A DNA stretch of 64,000 nt from Microbacterium ginsengisoli (GTDB lineage Bacteria; Actinomycetota; Actinomycetes; Actinomycetales; Microbacteriaceae). This document shows positions 9,863 through 18,081 of the stretch, in pieces. The stretch covers positions 1-64,000 of the forward strand of contig NZ_JYIY01000071.1 of NCBI RefSeq assembly GCF_000956535.1, read 5' to 3'. The stretch's first letter is position 1. Each line of letters starts with the position of its first letter. The translations under genes and the position numbers were made by a program. The notes under the pieces are model-generated. The model did no database searches. It saw only the letters and a list, made by a program, of their open reading frames with translations, and had not been told where the DNA came from.

Positions 9863-9917
9863 CGTTAGTCGACGCATCGGTCGCCCGCGACGCCGCGGCG
9901 TCGAGGGGCGAGGGACC

Positions 9918-10301
9918 TCAGCGGGTCGAGCGCCGCCCGCCGCGGATCGCGCGCACGGCGAATCGCCAGCCCACCAGGAACACGAACAACACGATGCTCG
10001 CGACGATGATGAACGCGAGCTCGACGCCCTGCGAGGACACGACGCGCAGCAGCATCCCGATCACGACCGTCGTCACCCACAGGCCGATGCCGGTACGCAC
10101 CGGCGCGAGCGGCGCCCGCCAGCCGCGGGTCACGAGCCAGCCCGCGAGAGCGCCGACCAGGAAAGGCCACGACGTCGTCACGAGCCCCGCGAGGACGTCC
10201 TCGTGGTGACTGGCGCGCCCGATCGCGGCGAAGACCACGACCAGCACGAGATCGACGATGAGCGCGACGGTGACGGTGCGCGGGGCGGGACGGGGCGACA
10301 T
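9918..10301 (-). CDS. DUF3054 family membrane protein
   Basis: 127 residues with four membrane segments. The pattern DLVLVVVFAAIGRASHHED near the start, LVTTSWPFLVGALAGWL and the PVRTGIGLWVTTVVIGMLLR segment fit DUF3054, a conserved actinobacterial integral membrane family of unknown role. ATG 10301 is chosen for its AGGAG about 6 nt upstream; the longer frame to 10379 covers the promoter area of the divergent small gene. It is monocistronic by appearance. Confidence 0.8.
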   Translation of the reverse strand: MSPRPAPRTVTVALIVDLVLVVVFAAIGRASHHEDVLAGLVTTSWPFLVGALAGWLVTRGWRAPLAPVRTGIGLWVTTVVIGMLLRVVSSQGVELAFIIVASIVLFVFLVGWRFAVRAIRGGRRSTR

Positions 10302-10377
10302 GGATACTCCTCGACGGTCGACTCGATCATCTTCCCCGATCCAGCCTCTGGGCGCGCCGGAGGTGGGACCATGAAGC

Positions 10378-10536
10378 ATGGACGCACTCGCGCAGTTCGG
10401 TCAGGGCCTCGCCCTCACCCTCGCCGCGTTCATCGACGCGGTGCTCACGAACCCCGGCCCCTGGGTCGCCGCCCTGACGACCCTCGGCTCGCTCGCGACC
10501 TTCCTGTTCGTCGCGCGCACCGCCCGCCGACACTGA
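10378..10536 (+). CDS. small membrane protein, 52 residues
   Basis: An ATG-to-TGA frame of 52 codons, MDALAQFGQGLALTLAAF... with one clear membrane helix (about residues 28-46) and a basic end RTARRH. Third codon positions are G or C in nearly every codon, as in confirmed neighbours, which favours a real gene. A GGAGGTGGG purine run lies a little far upstream (about 15 nt). It lies between two genes on the opposite strand. Function unknown. Confidence 0.5.
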   Translation: MDALAQFGQGLALTLAAFIDAVLTNPGPWVAALTTLGSLATFLFVARTARRH

Positions 10537-10584
10537 CACGGCCCACGACGATCACTCGCCGCGGGCCGAGTCGGCATCACGCGA

Positions 10585-11652
10585 TCAGGCGCGCGGGTCG
10601 ACCAGGATCTTCACCGCGGTCTCGTTGCGGTTGATGAGGGTGTCGAACCCCTGGTCGATCAGGTCGTCGAGGCCGATCTTGCCGGTGATGAACGGCTTCA
10701 GGTCGACCTTGCCCTGCTGCACCAGCGCGATGGTCTCGGGGTGGCTGTTCACGTAGGCGATCGTGCCGCGCAGGTCCACCTCCTTGAGCACGAGCTTCTG
10801 CATGTCGAGCGTGCCCGGGTGCCCCCAGATCGACACGACGACGATGACGCCGGTCGGCTTGATCGCGTCGAAGAGCGTGTCGAGGGCGGGCTGCACGGAT
10901 GTCGCCTCGAATGCGACATCCGCTCCGACACCGTTCGTGAGGGCCTTCACCTCGGCGACGACGTCGACCTCGCGCGGGTCGAACACGTGCGCGGCGACGC
11001 CCGTGTCGAGCGCCTTCTGGCGGCGCAGCGAGCTCGGCTCGGAGATCGCGACCGTGATGCCCTGCGCGCGAAGCACCGCGGCGGTCAGCAGGCCGATGGG
11101 GCCGGCGCCGGTGATCAGGGCGAAGTCGCCCGCCTTCGCGCCCGAGCGCTGGTAGGCGTGGTATCCCACCGAGAGGGGCTCGATGAGCGCGGCCTCGTCG
11201 AGCGGGATGGTGTCGCCGATGGGGTGCACCCAGCGGCGCTTCACGACGATCTTCTCGGCGAGTCCGCCGCCGCGGCCGGCGAGGCCGATGAAGTTCATGT
11301 CGTGCGAGAGGTGGTACGCGTTGTTGGCTGAGCTCGTGTCGACCTCGTCGCCGATGATGTAGGGCTCGACGACGACGTGATCGCCGACAGCGAGATCATC
11401 GACACCCTCGCCGACCGCGTAGACGACGCCGGACATCTCGTGACCGAGCGTCACAGGAGCCGACTCGTGGGAGATCGGGTGCGGGTGACCGTGAGGGGGG
11501 ACGAAGATCGGCCCGTCGAGGTACTCGTGCAGGTCGGTTCCGCAGATGCCGCAGAACGCGACGTCGATGCCGACGGTTCCGGGTTCGACGACCGGCTCGG
11601 GGATGTCCTCGATGCGGATGTCGCCGCGGTCGTAGTAGCGCGCAGCCTTCAT
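10585..11652 (-). CDS. zinc-type alcohol dehydrogenase, 2,3-butanediol dehydrogenase-like
   Basis: 355 residues of the medium-chain dehydrogenase family, closest in pattern to (R,R)-butanediol dehydrogenases that interconvert acetoin and 2,3-butanediol with NAD(H). The catalytic zinc site is visible: CGICGTDLHEY with Cys 34/37, GHEMSG, and Glu in ALIEPLSV. The Rossmann motif is ITGAGPIGLLTA. The four structural-zinc cysteines usual after the catalytic loop are missing; that region reads IIGDEVDTSSANNAYHL. Strong AAAGGAG Shine-Dalgarno 10 nt before the ATG. It is alone on the minus strand; TTGCAT-type inverted repeats further upstream may regulate it. Confidence 0.85.
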   Translation of the reverse strand: MKAARYYDRGDIRIEDIPEPVVEPGTVGIDVAFCGICGTDLHEYLDGPIFVPPHGHPHPISHESAPVTLGHEMSGVVYAVGEGVDDLAVGDHVVVEPYIIGDEVDTSSANNAYHLSHDMNFIGLAGRGGGLAEKIVVKRRWVHPIGDTIPLDEAALIEPLSVGYHAYQRSGAKAGDFALITGAGPIGLLTAAVLRAQGITVAISEPSSLRRQKALDTGVAAHVFDPREVDVVAEVKALTNGVGADVAFEATSVQPALDTLFDAIKPTGVIVVVSIWGHPGTLDMQKLVLKEVDLRGTIAYVNSHPETIALVQQGKVDLKPFITGKIGLDDLIDQGFDTLINRNETAVKILVDPRA

Positions 11653-11781
11653 GGTCGCTCAGCTCCTTTGCATAGTGGAGCGGTCGATGATCATGCCTTG
11701 CGGCCGCCCCCCAGTGGCTGACGGGATCCTCCGTCTTCTCCACGCTATCCCCGCGGGCGGGAGCGAGCTCGGGACCGGATG

Positions 11782-11830
11782 GATGCAAGGTTGCATTCTG
11801 TTGCATCGTTTATATATACGTCGATCATAC
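11782..11830. promoter_or_regulatory. inverted repeat and AT-rich promoter region between divergent genes
   Basis: GATGCAA (11782-11788) is mirrored by TTGCATC (11801-11807), with an extra TTGCAT at 11791-11796, followed by an AT-rich stretch TTTATATATACG (11809-11820). In this GC-rich DNA that is where a divergent promoter with an operator would sit, serving the dehydrogenase (minus) and/or the HNH gene (plus). No regulator gene is adjacent. Confidence 0.4.
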
Positions 11831-11886
11831 ACTGTGGAGCAGCCGCTAGTCGAAGCAATGTCGGAACCCCGTGCAACACTCGAGAC

Positions 11887-13344
11887 ATGACCGATCAGCA
11901 GCGTGACGCCGAGCAGCGGGCCACCGCGCGGCTCGCCGCGCTGCTCCCCCGACTCGAGCGCACGCGGCGCGAGATCGCCCGTCTGCAGGCGCTCGAGGTT
12001 CGCCAGCTCGCCGAGGCCGAGGCCATCGCGGCCGAGTGGACAGATGCCGCGGCCCCCTCCGATGCCGACCTTCCGCATCGTGCGGTGGCCGCGGAGATCG
12101 GCGCGGCGTGGCGTGTCTCAGACCGCACCGTGCAACGGCGGCTGGGCGAGGCCCGCACGATCGCGGGCGACTACCCGGCCACACTCGATGCGCTCGCACA
12201 GGGTCGCATCGCGCTGGCCCACGTGCGCGTGATCGTCGACGCGGGCCTGCCGATCACCCACCCCGAGCTGCGCCACGAGTTCGAGAACGCGGTGCTCGAC
12301 TACGCCGAGAGCACGTCGGCCTCACGCCTCGCCCCGGTGGCCCGACGACGTGCCGAGCGGTTCTGCGACGAGACCGTGTGCGCACGCCACGCGCGCGCAC
12401 GCGCCGACCGCTCGGTGCGGGTCACGCCGCTCGATGACGGAATGGCCGAGCTCGTCGCCGTGCTGCCGTCGATGCTCGCGTTCGGCGTACATGATCGCCT
12501 CACCCGGCTCGCGCACGCACAGAGCGAGACCGAGGCCGCCGCGCGTGCTGAAGATGCGGCGACCCTGCCCGCACCACGCGCGGTCGATCAGCTCCGCGCA
12601 GACATCCTCGCCGACCTGCTGCTGACCGCCGACCCCGCGGCTCACATCGATCGAGTGACGGATGCCGCGACCATCCGCGCGCACGTGCAGGTCACGGTGC
12701 CCGTGCTCACGCTGATGGGCGGCGAGGTCGATGACCCGTTCGAGTGTGCGGTGGGCGCCGGCCTCGTGCCGATCGATGCACCCACGGCACGGGCGCTGGC
12801 CGCAGAAGCACCCGGGTGGGACCGCATCCTGACCCACCCGCTCACGGGCACGGTGCTCGGCGTCGATCGCTACCGGCCGAGCGACCAGATGCGTCGACAT
12901 CTCGCCGTGAGAGACCGGCACTGCAGGTTCCCCGGATGCCGCATCCCGGTCTCAGCCTGCGACATCGATCACACGCTCGATCACCAGTTCGGCGGGGAGA
13001 CGCGCGCCGACAATCTGGCGCACCTGTGCCGACGACACCACACGCTGAAGCATCACTCGCCCTGGACTGTGGTGCAGCGGGGCGACGGCGTGCTCGAGTG
13101 GACGAGCCCGACCGGGCGGGCGTACCGCGACGCTCCAGCGAGCCGGGTGTTCTTCGCCCCCGATGTCGACGGTGATCCCGTCGATCGGCCCCTGTGGGAT
13201 GTGGAGAGTCAGCGGGCCGGGAGTCCGCGGACGGAGCGGAGGCCCCACACTCGCACCGTTCCGCCGTGGGTCACCCTCAGCGATCCGGTGGTGGGCGATA
13301 CCGTCACAGCTGAATCGGTCATGGTCGGCACTGCCACAGCGTGA
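11887..13344 (+). CDS. DUF222 / 13E12-repeat family HNH endonuclease-like protein
   Basis: 485 residues. The large N-terminal DUF222 domain (about 10-330, Ala/Arg/Glu-rich helices) is followed by a C-terminal HNH nuclease motif: CRFPGC (345-350), DIDHTLDHQFGG (about 358-369) and LCRRHHTLKH (about 379-388). The family is expanded in mycobacteria and Microbacteriaceae as the 13E12 repeat, and its role is unproven. No Shine-Dalgarno precedes the ATG at 11887. Upstream in-frame extension to 11779 enters the operator-like AT-rich DNA and is rejected. Its 3' end overlaps the convergent glycosyltransferase gene by 26 bp. Confidence 0.88.
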   Translation: MTDQQRDAEQRATARLAALLPRLERTRREIARLQALEVRQLAEAEAIAAEWTDAAAPSDADLPHRAVAAEIGAAWRVSDRTVQRRLGEARTIAGDYPATLDALAQGRIALAHVRVIVDAGLPITHPELRHEFENAVLDYAESTSASRLAPVARRRAERFCDETVCARHARARADRSVRVTPLDDGMAELVAVLPSMLAFGVHDRLTRLAHAQSETEAAARAEDAATLPAPRAVDQLRADILADLLLTADPAAHIDRVTDAATIRAHVQVTVPVLTLMGGEVDDPFECAVGAGLVPIDAPTARALAAEAPGWDRILTHPLTGTVLGVDRYRPSDQMRRHLAVRDRHCRFPGCRIPVSACDIDHTLDHQFGGETRADNLAHLCRRHHTLKHHSPWTVVQRGDGVLEWTSPTGRAYRDAPASRVFFAPDVDGDPVDRPLWDVESQRAGSPRTERRPHTRTVPPWVTLSDPVVGDTVTAESVMVGTATA

Positions 13345-15520
13345 ACGAACGGTCGGGGCGCGACGTCGCGGACGCGGACGACGCGGCGGACGCGGCATCC
13401 GCTTCTGCTGTCAGCCCGTTCAGCACCGGAGACAGATTCTTGGCGACCGACGACCGGGTGTCGGCGAGAAGCCCGAGGGCTCCCGCCGAGACGGACGCAT
13501 CGGTGCCCCACGTGCGCACCACGGTGCAGCGCTGCTGCGCGACGAACTGGGCGACCGGGTCCTTCGCGCCGGCACCGGCCTTCACGACGAACCAGCGCAC
13601 CGAGCCGTTGTCGACGAGATCCTTCAGCTGCGCGGTCGTGAAGACCGGCACCGCGCCGGAGTATCCGCCGTCGGTGAGCACCGCCTGCCCCGTGGTGTCG
13701 ATGATGTCCGCCGAGATCGCCCAGGAATCCGTCACGATCGGAGCCCCCGTGCCGGCGGCGGGAGCGGGTGCACCACTCGCATCGGCAGCGATCACCCGCA
13801 GCAGGTCGTCGACCGGCGTGGATGCCGTGGGAGGACCACCCCAGAGGTTCGGCGTCGAGACATGGAAGGACTCGGTCGCACCGGGGTCGACAACCGATGT
13901 GTCGGGTGCCGCCGCCACAGGGAACCCGTAGACATCGGCCGTCCGCGCGGGGCGCGGTGAGGCGACGCCGGCCACCGCGGCGGGGGGTCTCCAGCCGAGG
14001 TACGCGTCGATTCCCGAGCCGTCACGACTGGCATCCAGGGCCTGCACGCTCCACAGCGCCGGACCTGCCAGCAGCGCCAGACCGGCGACCACGGCGACGG
14101 CGGTGGAGGCGGCGCGCGGCGAGAGCCGCGTCCCCGACCGCACCTCGCGGGTGAGGACGACCGCGGCGCCGCAGATGCTCACCGCCCCCATCGGCACGGC
14201 GAGCACCGCGGGCATCGCTCCCCACGACGCCAGCGCGACCGCCCAGACGGTCTGGCCGGCGAGCAACGCGGGAAGCACGAGACGGTCCCTGCGGCGACCT
14301 GAGCGCTGCAGCGTCCACGCGCGGGAGAACGCGATCGCGGCAAGGAGGGCCAACTGCACCCCGAGCGCGGCGAGGTACGCCGTGTGCGGCATGACGCTCG
14401 CCGTCAGCACCGCCGCCGCGACGGCAAGCCAGAGCGTGACCGCAACCGTCGTGGCGAAAGCTGCCCTCTCGGCCGCGGACCGATGGTCACGACGCGGCCA
14501 CCACCGGGCGAAGGCGAGCACGATGCCTGCCGCCGCCGCCGGGTAGAGCCACCCGATCTGAGTGAGGTTCTCGGGGGCGAACAGCTTGGGATGGAGGGCG
14601 AAGCCACCGGTGCTCCCGAGCATCGAGGAGATCGCGGCCGTCGCACCCCCCGACTGCTCTCCCGGCCCGACCGCCCCGGGCACAAGTCCCGGGAACACCC
14701 GGTCGATGCCGTTGTAGCCGAACACCATCGCAAACAGGTTGTCGTTCGTCGAGCCGTCGACGAACGGACGGACACCCGACGGCACCACCTGCACGATCGC
14801 CATCCACCCCACCGACGCCGCGACCGCGACCGCGGCGAAGGTGCCCGCGCGCGCGAGGCGGCGGACACGGGACATCCCCCCGAGCACGAGCAGCGCGATC
14901 ACCAAGCCCGGCAGCACGAACCACGCCTGCATCATCTTGGCTTGGAAGCCCACGCCGACGGCGATGCCCGACCACGCCAACGCCCACCACGAGCCCGTCA
15001 GCACCGCCCGCTGCCACCACACCAGCGCCACCGCCAGTGCCATCGTCACCAGGCCGTCCTCCATCGGATGCCCGAACATCGACACGAAGATCGGCATCGA
15101 CGCCGCCGCCCCCGCCGCCACCAACGCCGCCGGACGACCACCCCACCGCAACCCCACCAGCGCACAGCACCAGATCGTCACGACACCCTCGACCACCTGC
15201 GGCAACGCCAACGCCGACGTCGAGAACCCGAACAACGCCGCCGACGCCGCCTGCGGCACCAAGAACCCCGACAACTTGTCCAACGTCACGGTCGCACCCG
15301 GATCGAACGCACCGAACACGAACGCCCGCCACGACTCCGACATCGACTTCGCCGCCGACTCATAGAACGCGAAGTTGTCGCCGCGGCCGAGGTTCCACAC
15401 CATCAACACCACCGACGCCGCCGTCATCACCAGCACGGCAGTCCACACGGGCCACGGCTCGCTCAGCAGCCGCCGCAGCCGCACCCGCGGAACGCGGTCA
15501 GGGGGGGCAACGGCACGCAC
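13319..15520 (-). CDS. GT39-type membrane glycosyltransferase (mannosyltransferase-like)
   Basis: 733 residues from GTG 15520. The N-terminal two thirds is polytopic (about 11-13 segments) with the dolichyl-phosphate-mannose-type mannosyltransferase/ArnT pattern: the first loop WNLGRGDNFAFYESAAKSM holds the acidic residue, and FGHPMEDGLV and KMMQAWFVLPG follow. The last ~200 residues form an external domain ending in Cys-containing VAQQRCTVVRTWG. It likely moves a sugar from a polyprenyl carrier to a wall glycan or protein outside the cell. A TAGGGT box covers the alternative GTG at 15565, so I prefer 15520; 15565 would add 15 residues. A block near 15010-15340 uses unusual TTG-Leu codons. 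Confidence 0.82.
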   Translation of the reverse strand: MRAVAPPDRVPRVRLRRLLSEPWPVWTAVLVMTAASVVLMVWNLGRGDNFAFYESAAKSMSESWRAFVFGAFDPGATVTLDKLSGFLVPQAASAALFGFSTSALALPQVVEGVVTIWCCALVGLRWGGRPAALVAAGAAASMPIFVSMFGHPMEDGLVTMALAVALVWWQRAVLTGSWWALAWSGIAVGVGFQAKMMQAWFVLPGLVIALLVLGGMSRVRRLARAGTFAAVAVAASVGWMAIVQVVPSGVRPFVDGSTNDNLFAMVFGYNGIDRVFPGLVPGAVGPGEQSGGATAAISSMLGSTGGFALHPKLFAPENLTQIGWLYPAAAAGIVLAFARWWPRRDHRSAAERAAFATTVAVTLWLAVAAAVLTASVMPHTAYLAALGVQLALLAAIAFSRAWTLQRSGRRRDRLVLPALLAGQTVWAVALASWGAMPAVLAVPMGAVSICGAAVVLTREVRSGTRLSPRAASTAVAVVAGLALLAGPALWSVQALDASRDGSGIDAYLGWRPPAAVAGVASPRPARTADVYGFPVAAAPDTSVVDPGATESFHVSTPNLWGGPPTASTPVDDLLRVIAADASGAPAPAAGTGAPIVTDSWAISADIIDTTGQAVLTDGGYSGAVPVFTTAQLKDLVDNGSVRWFVVKAGAGAKDPVAQFVAQQRCTVVRTWGTDASVSAGALGLLADTRSSVAKNLSPVLNGLTAEADAASAASSASATSRPDRSFTLWQCRP

Positions 15521-15595
15521 GAAAACCCACTCTGTCGTTAGCGTCTGCGCAAGTTCTGCCCGCACCCTATGCGCGAGCCGTGTGCTCGCCGAGCG

Positions 15596-17008
15596 TCACG
15601 CTGCGCCGCGGGCGAGGCGGTCCACGCTCCCCAGCGAGCGGTCCGCGACGGCGCTCGCAAGGAGCACGAGCGCGGCGACGACCATGACCGTCGCGAGCCC
15701 GCGCAGCCCCGCGTCATCCGCACGCACCGGGAAGAAGAGCCCGGATGCCGCAGCCGCGAGGATCGCCCCGAGATACATGAACGTGCGCAGCAGCCCCGAC
15801 GATGCTCCGATGCGGACGGGGTCGGCCTGGTGGAACAGGGCGTTCTGCACGGCGAGGTTCACCAGGCCCTGCGGGATGCCGATGATGACGCCGATCGCAG
15901 CGAGATACCAGAGCGGGCTCGCGCTCGTCGCGAACAGCAGCATGCCGCACGCGACGAGCTGCGCCGCGGCGCCCACGATCAGCTTCGCGCGCACCTCGGC
16001 GCGCCGCCCGGTGAGCGAAGCCACCGCGATGCCGACCACGAACGTCGGCAGCAGCAGCAGACCCGTCGCGGTCGGGTCGAGCCCGCGGTCGTCCTCGAGC
16101 CACTGGGTGTACCCGTAGAGGAACGCGTACGACACGACCGCGGCGAGCACCGCGCGCCCGAACGTCACGATGAGCGGCACGTTCCCGGCGAACACCCGCA
16201 CGTCGATGAACGGTTCGTGTGCGCGCAGCTCGCGCCAGGCGAACAGGCATGCCGCGGCCACCGCGACCCCGAGCAGCCACAGCGTCGAGACCGCCGGCGC
16301 CATGAGGAAGAACAGCAGCGTCACGAGGGTGGCCGTGAACAGTGCGATGCCGAGCAGGTCGAACGGGCGGCGCTGCGACGCGGCATCCGCTCTGCGCGGC
16401 TCGCGGGGCAGCGTGACGGCTCCGAGCACGAGGCACGCGAGGGAGAGGGGGATGTTGACCGCGAACGTCGCCCGCCACCCGCCGAGGCCGATCAGCAGCC
16501 CGCCGAGGGTGGGCCCGATGACGGCGACCGTCTGCGTCGAGACGGAGAGCACCGTCAGCACACCGGCGGGAGAGGCTATGCCGGCGCGGTCGCTCTCGCG
16601 TCGGATCAGCGACATCGCCGACGGGTATCCGGCGCAGGTGCCGAATCCGAGGATGACCCGCGCCACGACGAGCACCCAGAGGGCGGGCGCAAGCATGCCG
16701 ATGATCCCGGCGATGCCGGTGAGCGAGACGCCCACGAGGTAGACCGGCCGGGGGCCGAACCTGTCGACGAGGCGACCGACGACCGGCTGACCGATCGCCG
16801 TGGCGACGTAGAGCGCCGAGACGAGCCAGGCTGTCTGGGCCGCGGGGGCGCCGAAGGCCAGCGCGATGGGCACGAGCGCGACGGCGATGATCGACGAGTT
16901 GATGGGGTTGAGGATCGCACCGAGCATCATCGACGGCAGCAGCCGACGGTCGAAGCGGTCGGCCGGCGGGCGACGCCGCCCGGCGGGTACGGCGACGGCG
17001 CCGGTCAC
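15596..17008 (-). CDS. MFS drug transporter, DHA2-like
   Basis: 470 residues, about 13-14 membrane segments. Family marks include NPINSSIIAVALVPIA in helix 1, the loop 2-3 motif GRLVDRFGPRPVYL and the helix 5 motif C with GPTLGGLLIG. The opening and length fit the EmrB/QacA branch of proton-driven multidrug exporters. GTG start overlapping the MarR stop as GTGA; longer frames are excluded by that gene. Co-transcribed with, and presumably repressed by, the MarR protein. The substrate is not predictable from sequence. Confidence 0.87.
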   Translation of the reverse strand: MTGAVAVPAGRRRPPADRFDRRLLPSMMLGAILNPINSSIIAVALVPIALAFGAPAAQTAWLVSALYVATAIGQPVVGRLVDRFGPRPVYLVGVSLTGIAGIIGMLAPALWVLVVARVILGFGTCAGYPSAMSLIRRESDRAGIASPAGVLTVLSVSTQTVAVIGPTLGGLLIGLGGWRATFAVNIPLSLACLVLGAVTLPREPRRADAASQRRPFDLLGIALFTATLVTLLFFLMAPAVSTLWLLGVAVAAACLFAWRELRAHEPFIDVRVFAGNVPLIVTFGRAVLAAVVSYAFLYGYTQWLEDDRGLDPTATGLLLLPTFVVGIAVASLTGRRAEVRAKLIVGAAAQLVACGMLLFATSASPLWYLAAIGVIIGIPQGLVNLAVQNALFHQADPVRIGASSGLLRTFMYLGAILAAAASGLFFPVRADDAGLRGLATVMVVAALVLLASAVADRSLGSVDRLARGAA

Positions 17009-17442
17009 CGGTCGGCGACCCGGTCGAGCACGGCCGCGGCGCGGATCAGCAGCTGGCGTTCCTGCTCGGTGCAGACCTCGTCGAGTCGTCCGACGATCCA
17101 CTCCCCGCGGGCGGCGCGGTTGCCCTCCTCGACCTGGGCGCCGGCGGCGGTCAGGGTGACGACCTGTCGCCTGCCGTCCGTCGGGTCCGGCGTGCGCAAG
17201 ATGAGTCCGCGCTGCTCGAGCGCCAGGAGCGTCGCGGCCATCGACTGCGGACGGATGCCCTCGAGCTGCGCGAGACCGGCGGCGGTGGCGGCCTCCCCCT
17301 TGCTGAGCCTCACGATGACGGATGCCTGGCTCGGCGTGAGGTCGTCGTCGGTGGCGACCTCCTGCATGCGTCGCCGCAGTCGACCGAACGCGACCCGGAT
17401 GTCCTGGGCGGCGGTCACGGCGGAGGCGGAGTGCGCAGTCAT
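17005..17442 (-). CDS. MarR-family transcriptional regulator
   Basis: 145 residues. The winged helix LTPSQASVIVRLSKGEAATAAGLAQLEGIRPQSMAATLLALEQRGLI with wing DPTDGRRQVVTLT is standard MarR. Long N- and C-terminal helices form the dimer. Leaderless: TAGACT ends 7 nt before the ATG and no Shine-Dalgarno is present. It forms an operon with the DHA2 exporter and is divergent from the isochorismatase-like gene, with only 60 bp between starts. A MarR dimer bound there could control both directions. Confidence 0.88.
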   Translation of the reverse strand: MTAHSASAVTAAQDIRVAFGRLRRRMQEVATDDDLTPSQASVIVRLSKGEAATAAGLAQLEGIRPQSMAATLLALEQRGLILRTPDPTDGRRQVVTLTAAGAQVEEGNRAARGEWIVGRLDEVCTEQERQLLIRAAAVLDRVADR

Positions 17443-17449
17443 ATTCGAC

Positions 17450-17496
17450 AGTCTAGCCTGTTCAGTTTGACCTGCCCAGTTCCGCCTGCTTATCGT
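17450..17496. promoter_or_regulatory. overlapping divergent promoters (marR / hydrolase)
   Basis: On the minus strand TAGACT (17455-17450) is the -10 of the MarR gene. On the plus strand TTGACC (17467-17472), an 18-bp spacer and TATCGT (17491-17496) form a promoter whose start would coincide with the ATG at 17503. The 60-bp interval means one bound regulator could affect both genes. Confidence 0.6.
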
Positions 17497-17502
17497 GTCG
17501 TC

Positions 17503-18069
17503 ATGACGACCTCACGCCCCGCCCTCCTGCTCATGGACTTCCAGCCCGCGATCGTCGCCCGCGGCGGGAGCCCCGAGATCTTCGCCGCCGCACGCACCGC
17601 CCTCGACGCGGCCCGCAGCCACGGCATCCCGGTGTTCTTCGTGCGCGTCGCATTCCGGCCCGGCTTCCCCGAGGTGCCGCAGAGCAACGTCGCCTTCACC
17701 GCCCTCGCCGCCGCCGCCGGCGACGCGCTCACCGAGCAGAGCCCCGCGACGCAGATCATCGCCGAGCTCGCACCACTGCCGAGCGAGCCCATCGTCACCA
17801 AGCGCCGCTACAGCGCCTTCACCGGCAGCGACCTCGACGTGCTGCTTCGCGGCCAGGGCATCACCCATCTCGTGCTGGCGGGCATCTCGACCAGCGGGGT
17901 CGTGCTCTCGACCTTCCGCCAGGCGTTCGACCTCGACTACGGCCTCACGGTGCTCTCCGACGCGAGCGGCGACGGCGACTCCGAGCTGTCCGAGCTGCTG
18001 CTCACCCGCGTCTTCCCGCGCCAGGGCACCGTCGTCACCGCGGCCGAATGGGTCGCCGGACTGGAGTGA
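17503..18069 (+). CDS. isochorismatase-family hydrolase lacking the nucleophilic Cys
   Basis: 188 residues of the isochorismatase/cysteine-hydrolase fold. The catalytic Asp is in LLLMDFQ and the Lys in VTKRRYSAF. The third position, normally Cys in the T-x-x-C-V-x-S-T motif, reads ISTSGVVLST, so Cys is replaced by Val. True isochorismatases such as EntB and PhzD also lack the Cys, whereas nicotinamidases and N-carbamoyl hydrolases need it. So a vinyl-ether hydrolase-like or altered function is more likely than amidase activity. Leaderless promoter; divergent from the MarR/MFS operon. Confidence 0.82.
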   Translation: MTTSRPALLLMDFQPAIVARGGSPEIFAAARTALDAARSHGIPVFFVRVAFRPGFPEVPQSNVAFTALAAAAGDALTEQSPATQIIAELAPLPSEPIVTKRRYSAFTGSDLDVLLRGQGITHLVLAGISTSGVVLSTFRQAFDLDYGLTVLSDASGDGDSELSELLLTRVFPRQGTVVTAAEWVAGLE

Positions 18070-18081
18070 GCAGGGGCGCTC

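Noticed and set aside
11887..13344. Mobile intron/homing element suggested by the HNH motif
   Set aside because: DUF222-HNH proteins are ordinary chromosomal genes in this group; no intron ends or target duplication were seen.
14487..15332. 281-codon frame overlapping the glycosyltransferase in another frame, very Gly/Val-rich
   Set aside because: It follows from the unusual TTG/GTG-rich codons of the real gene; no start signal or domain.
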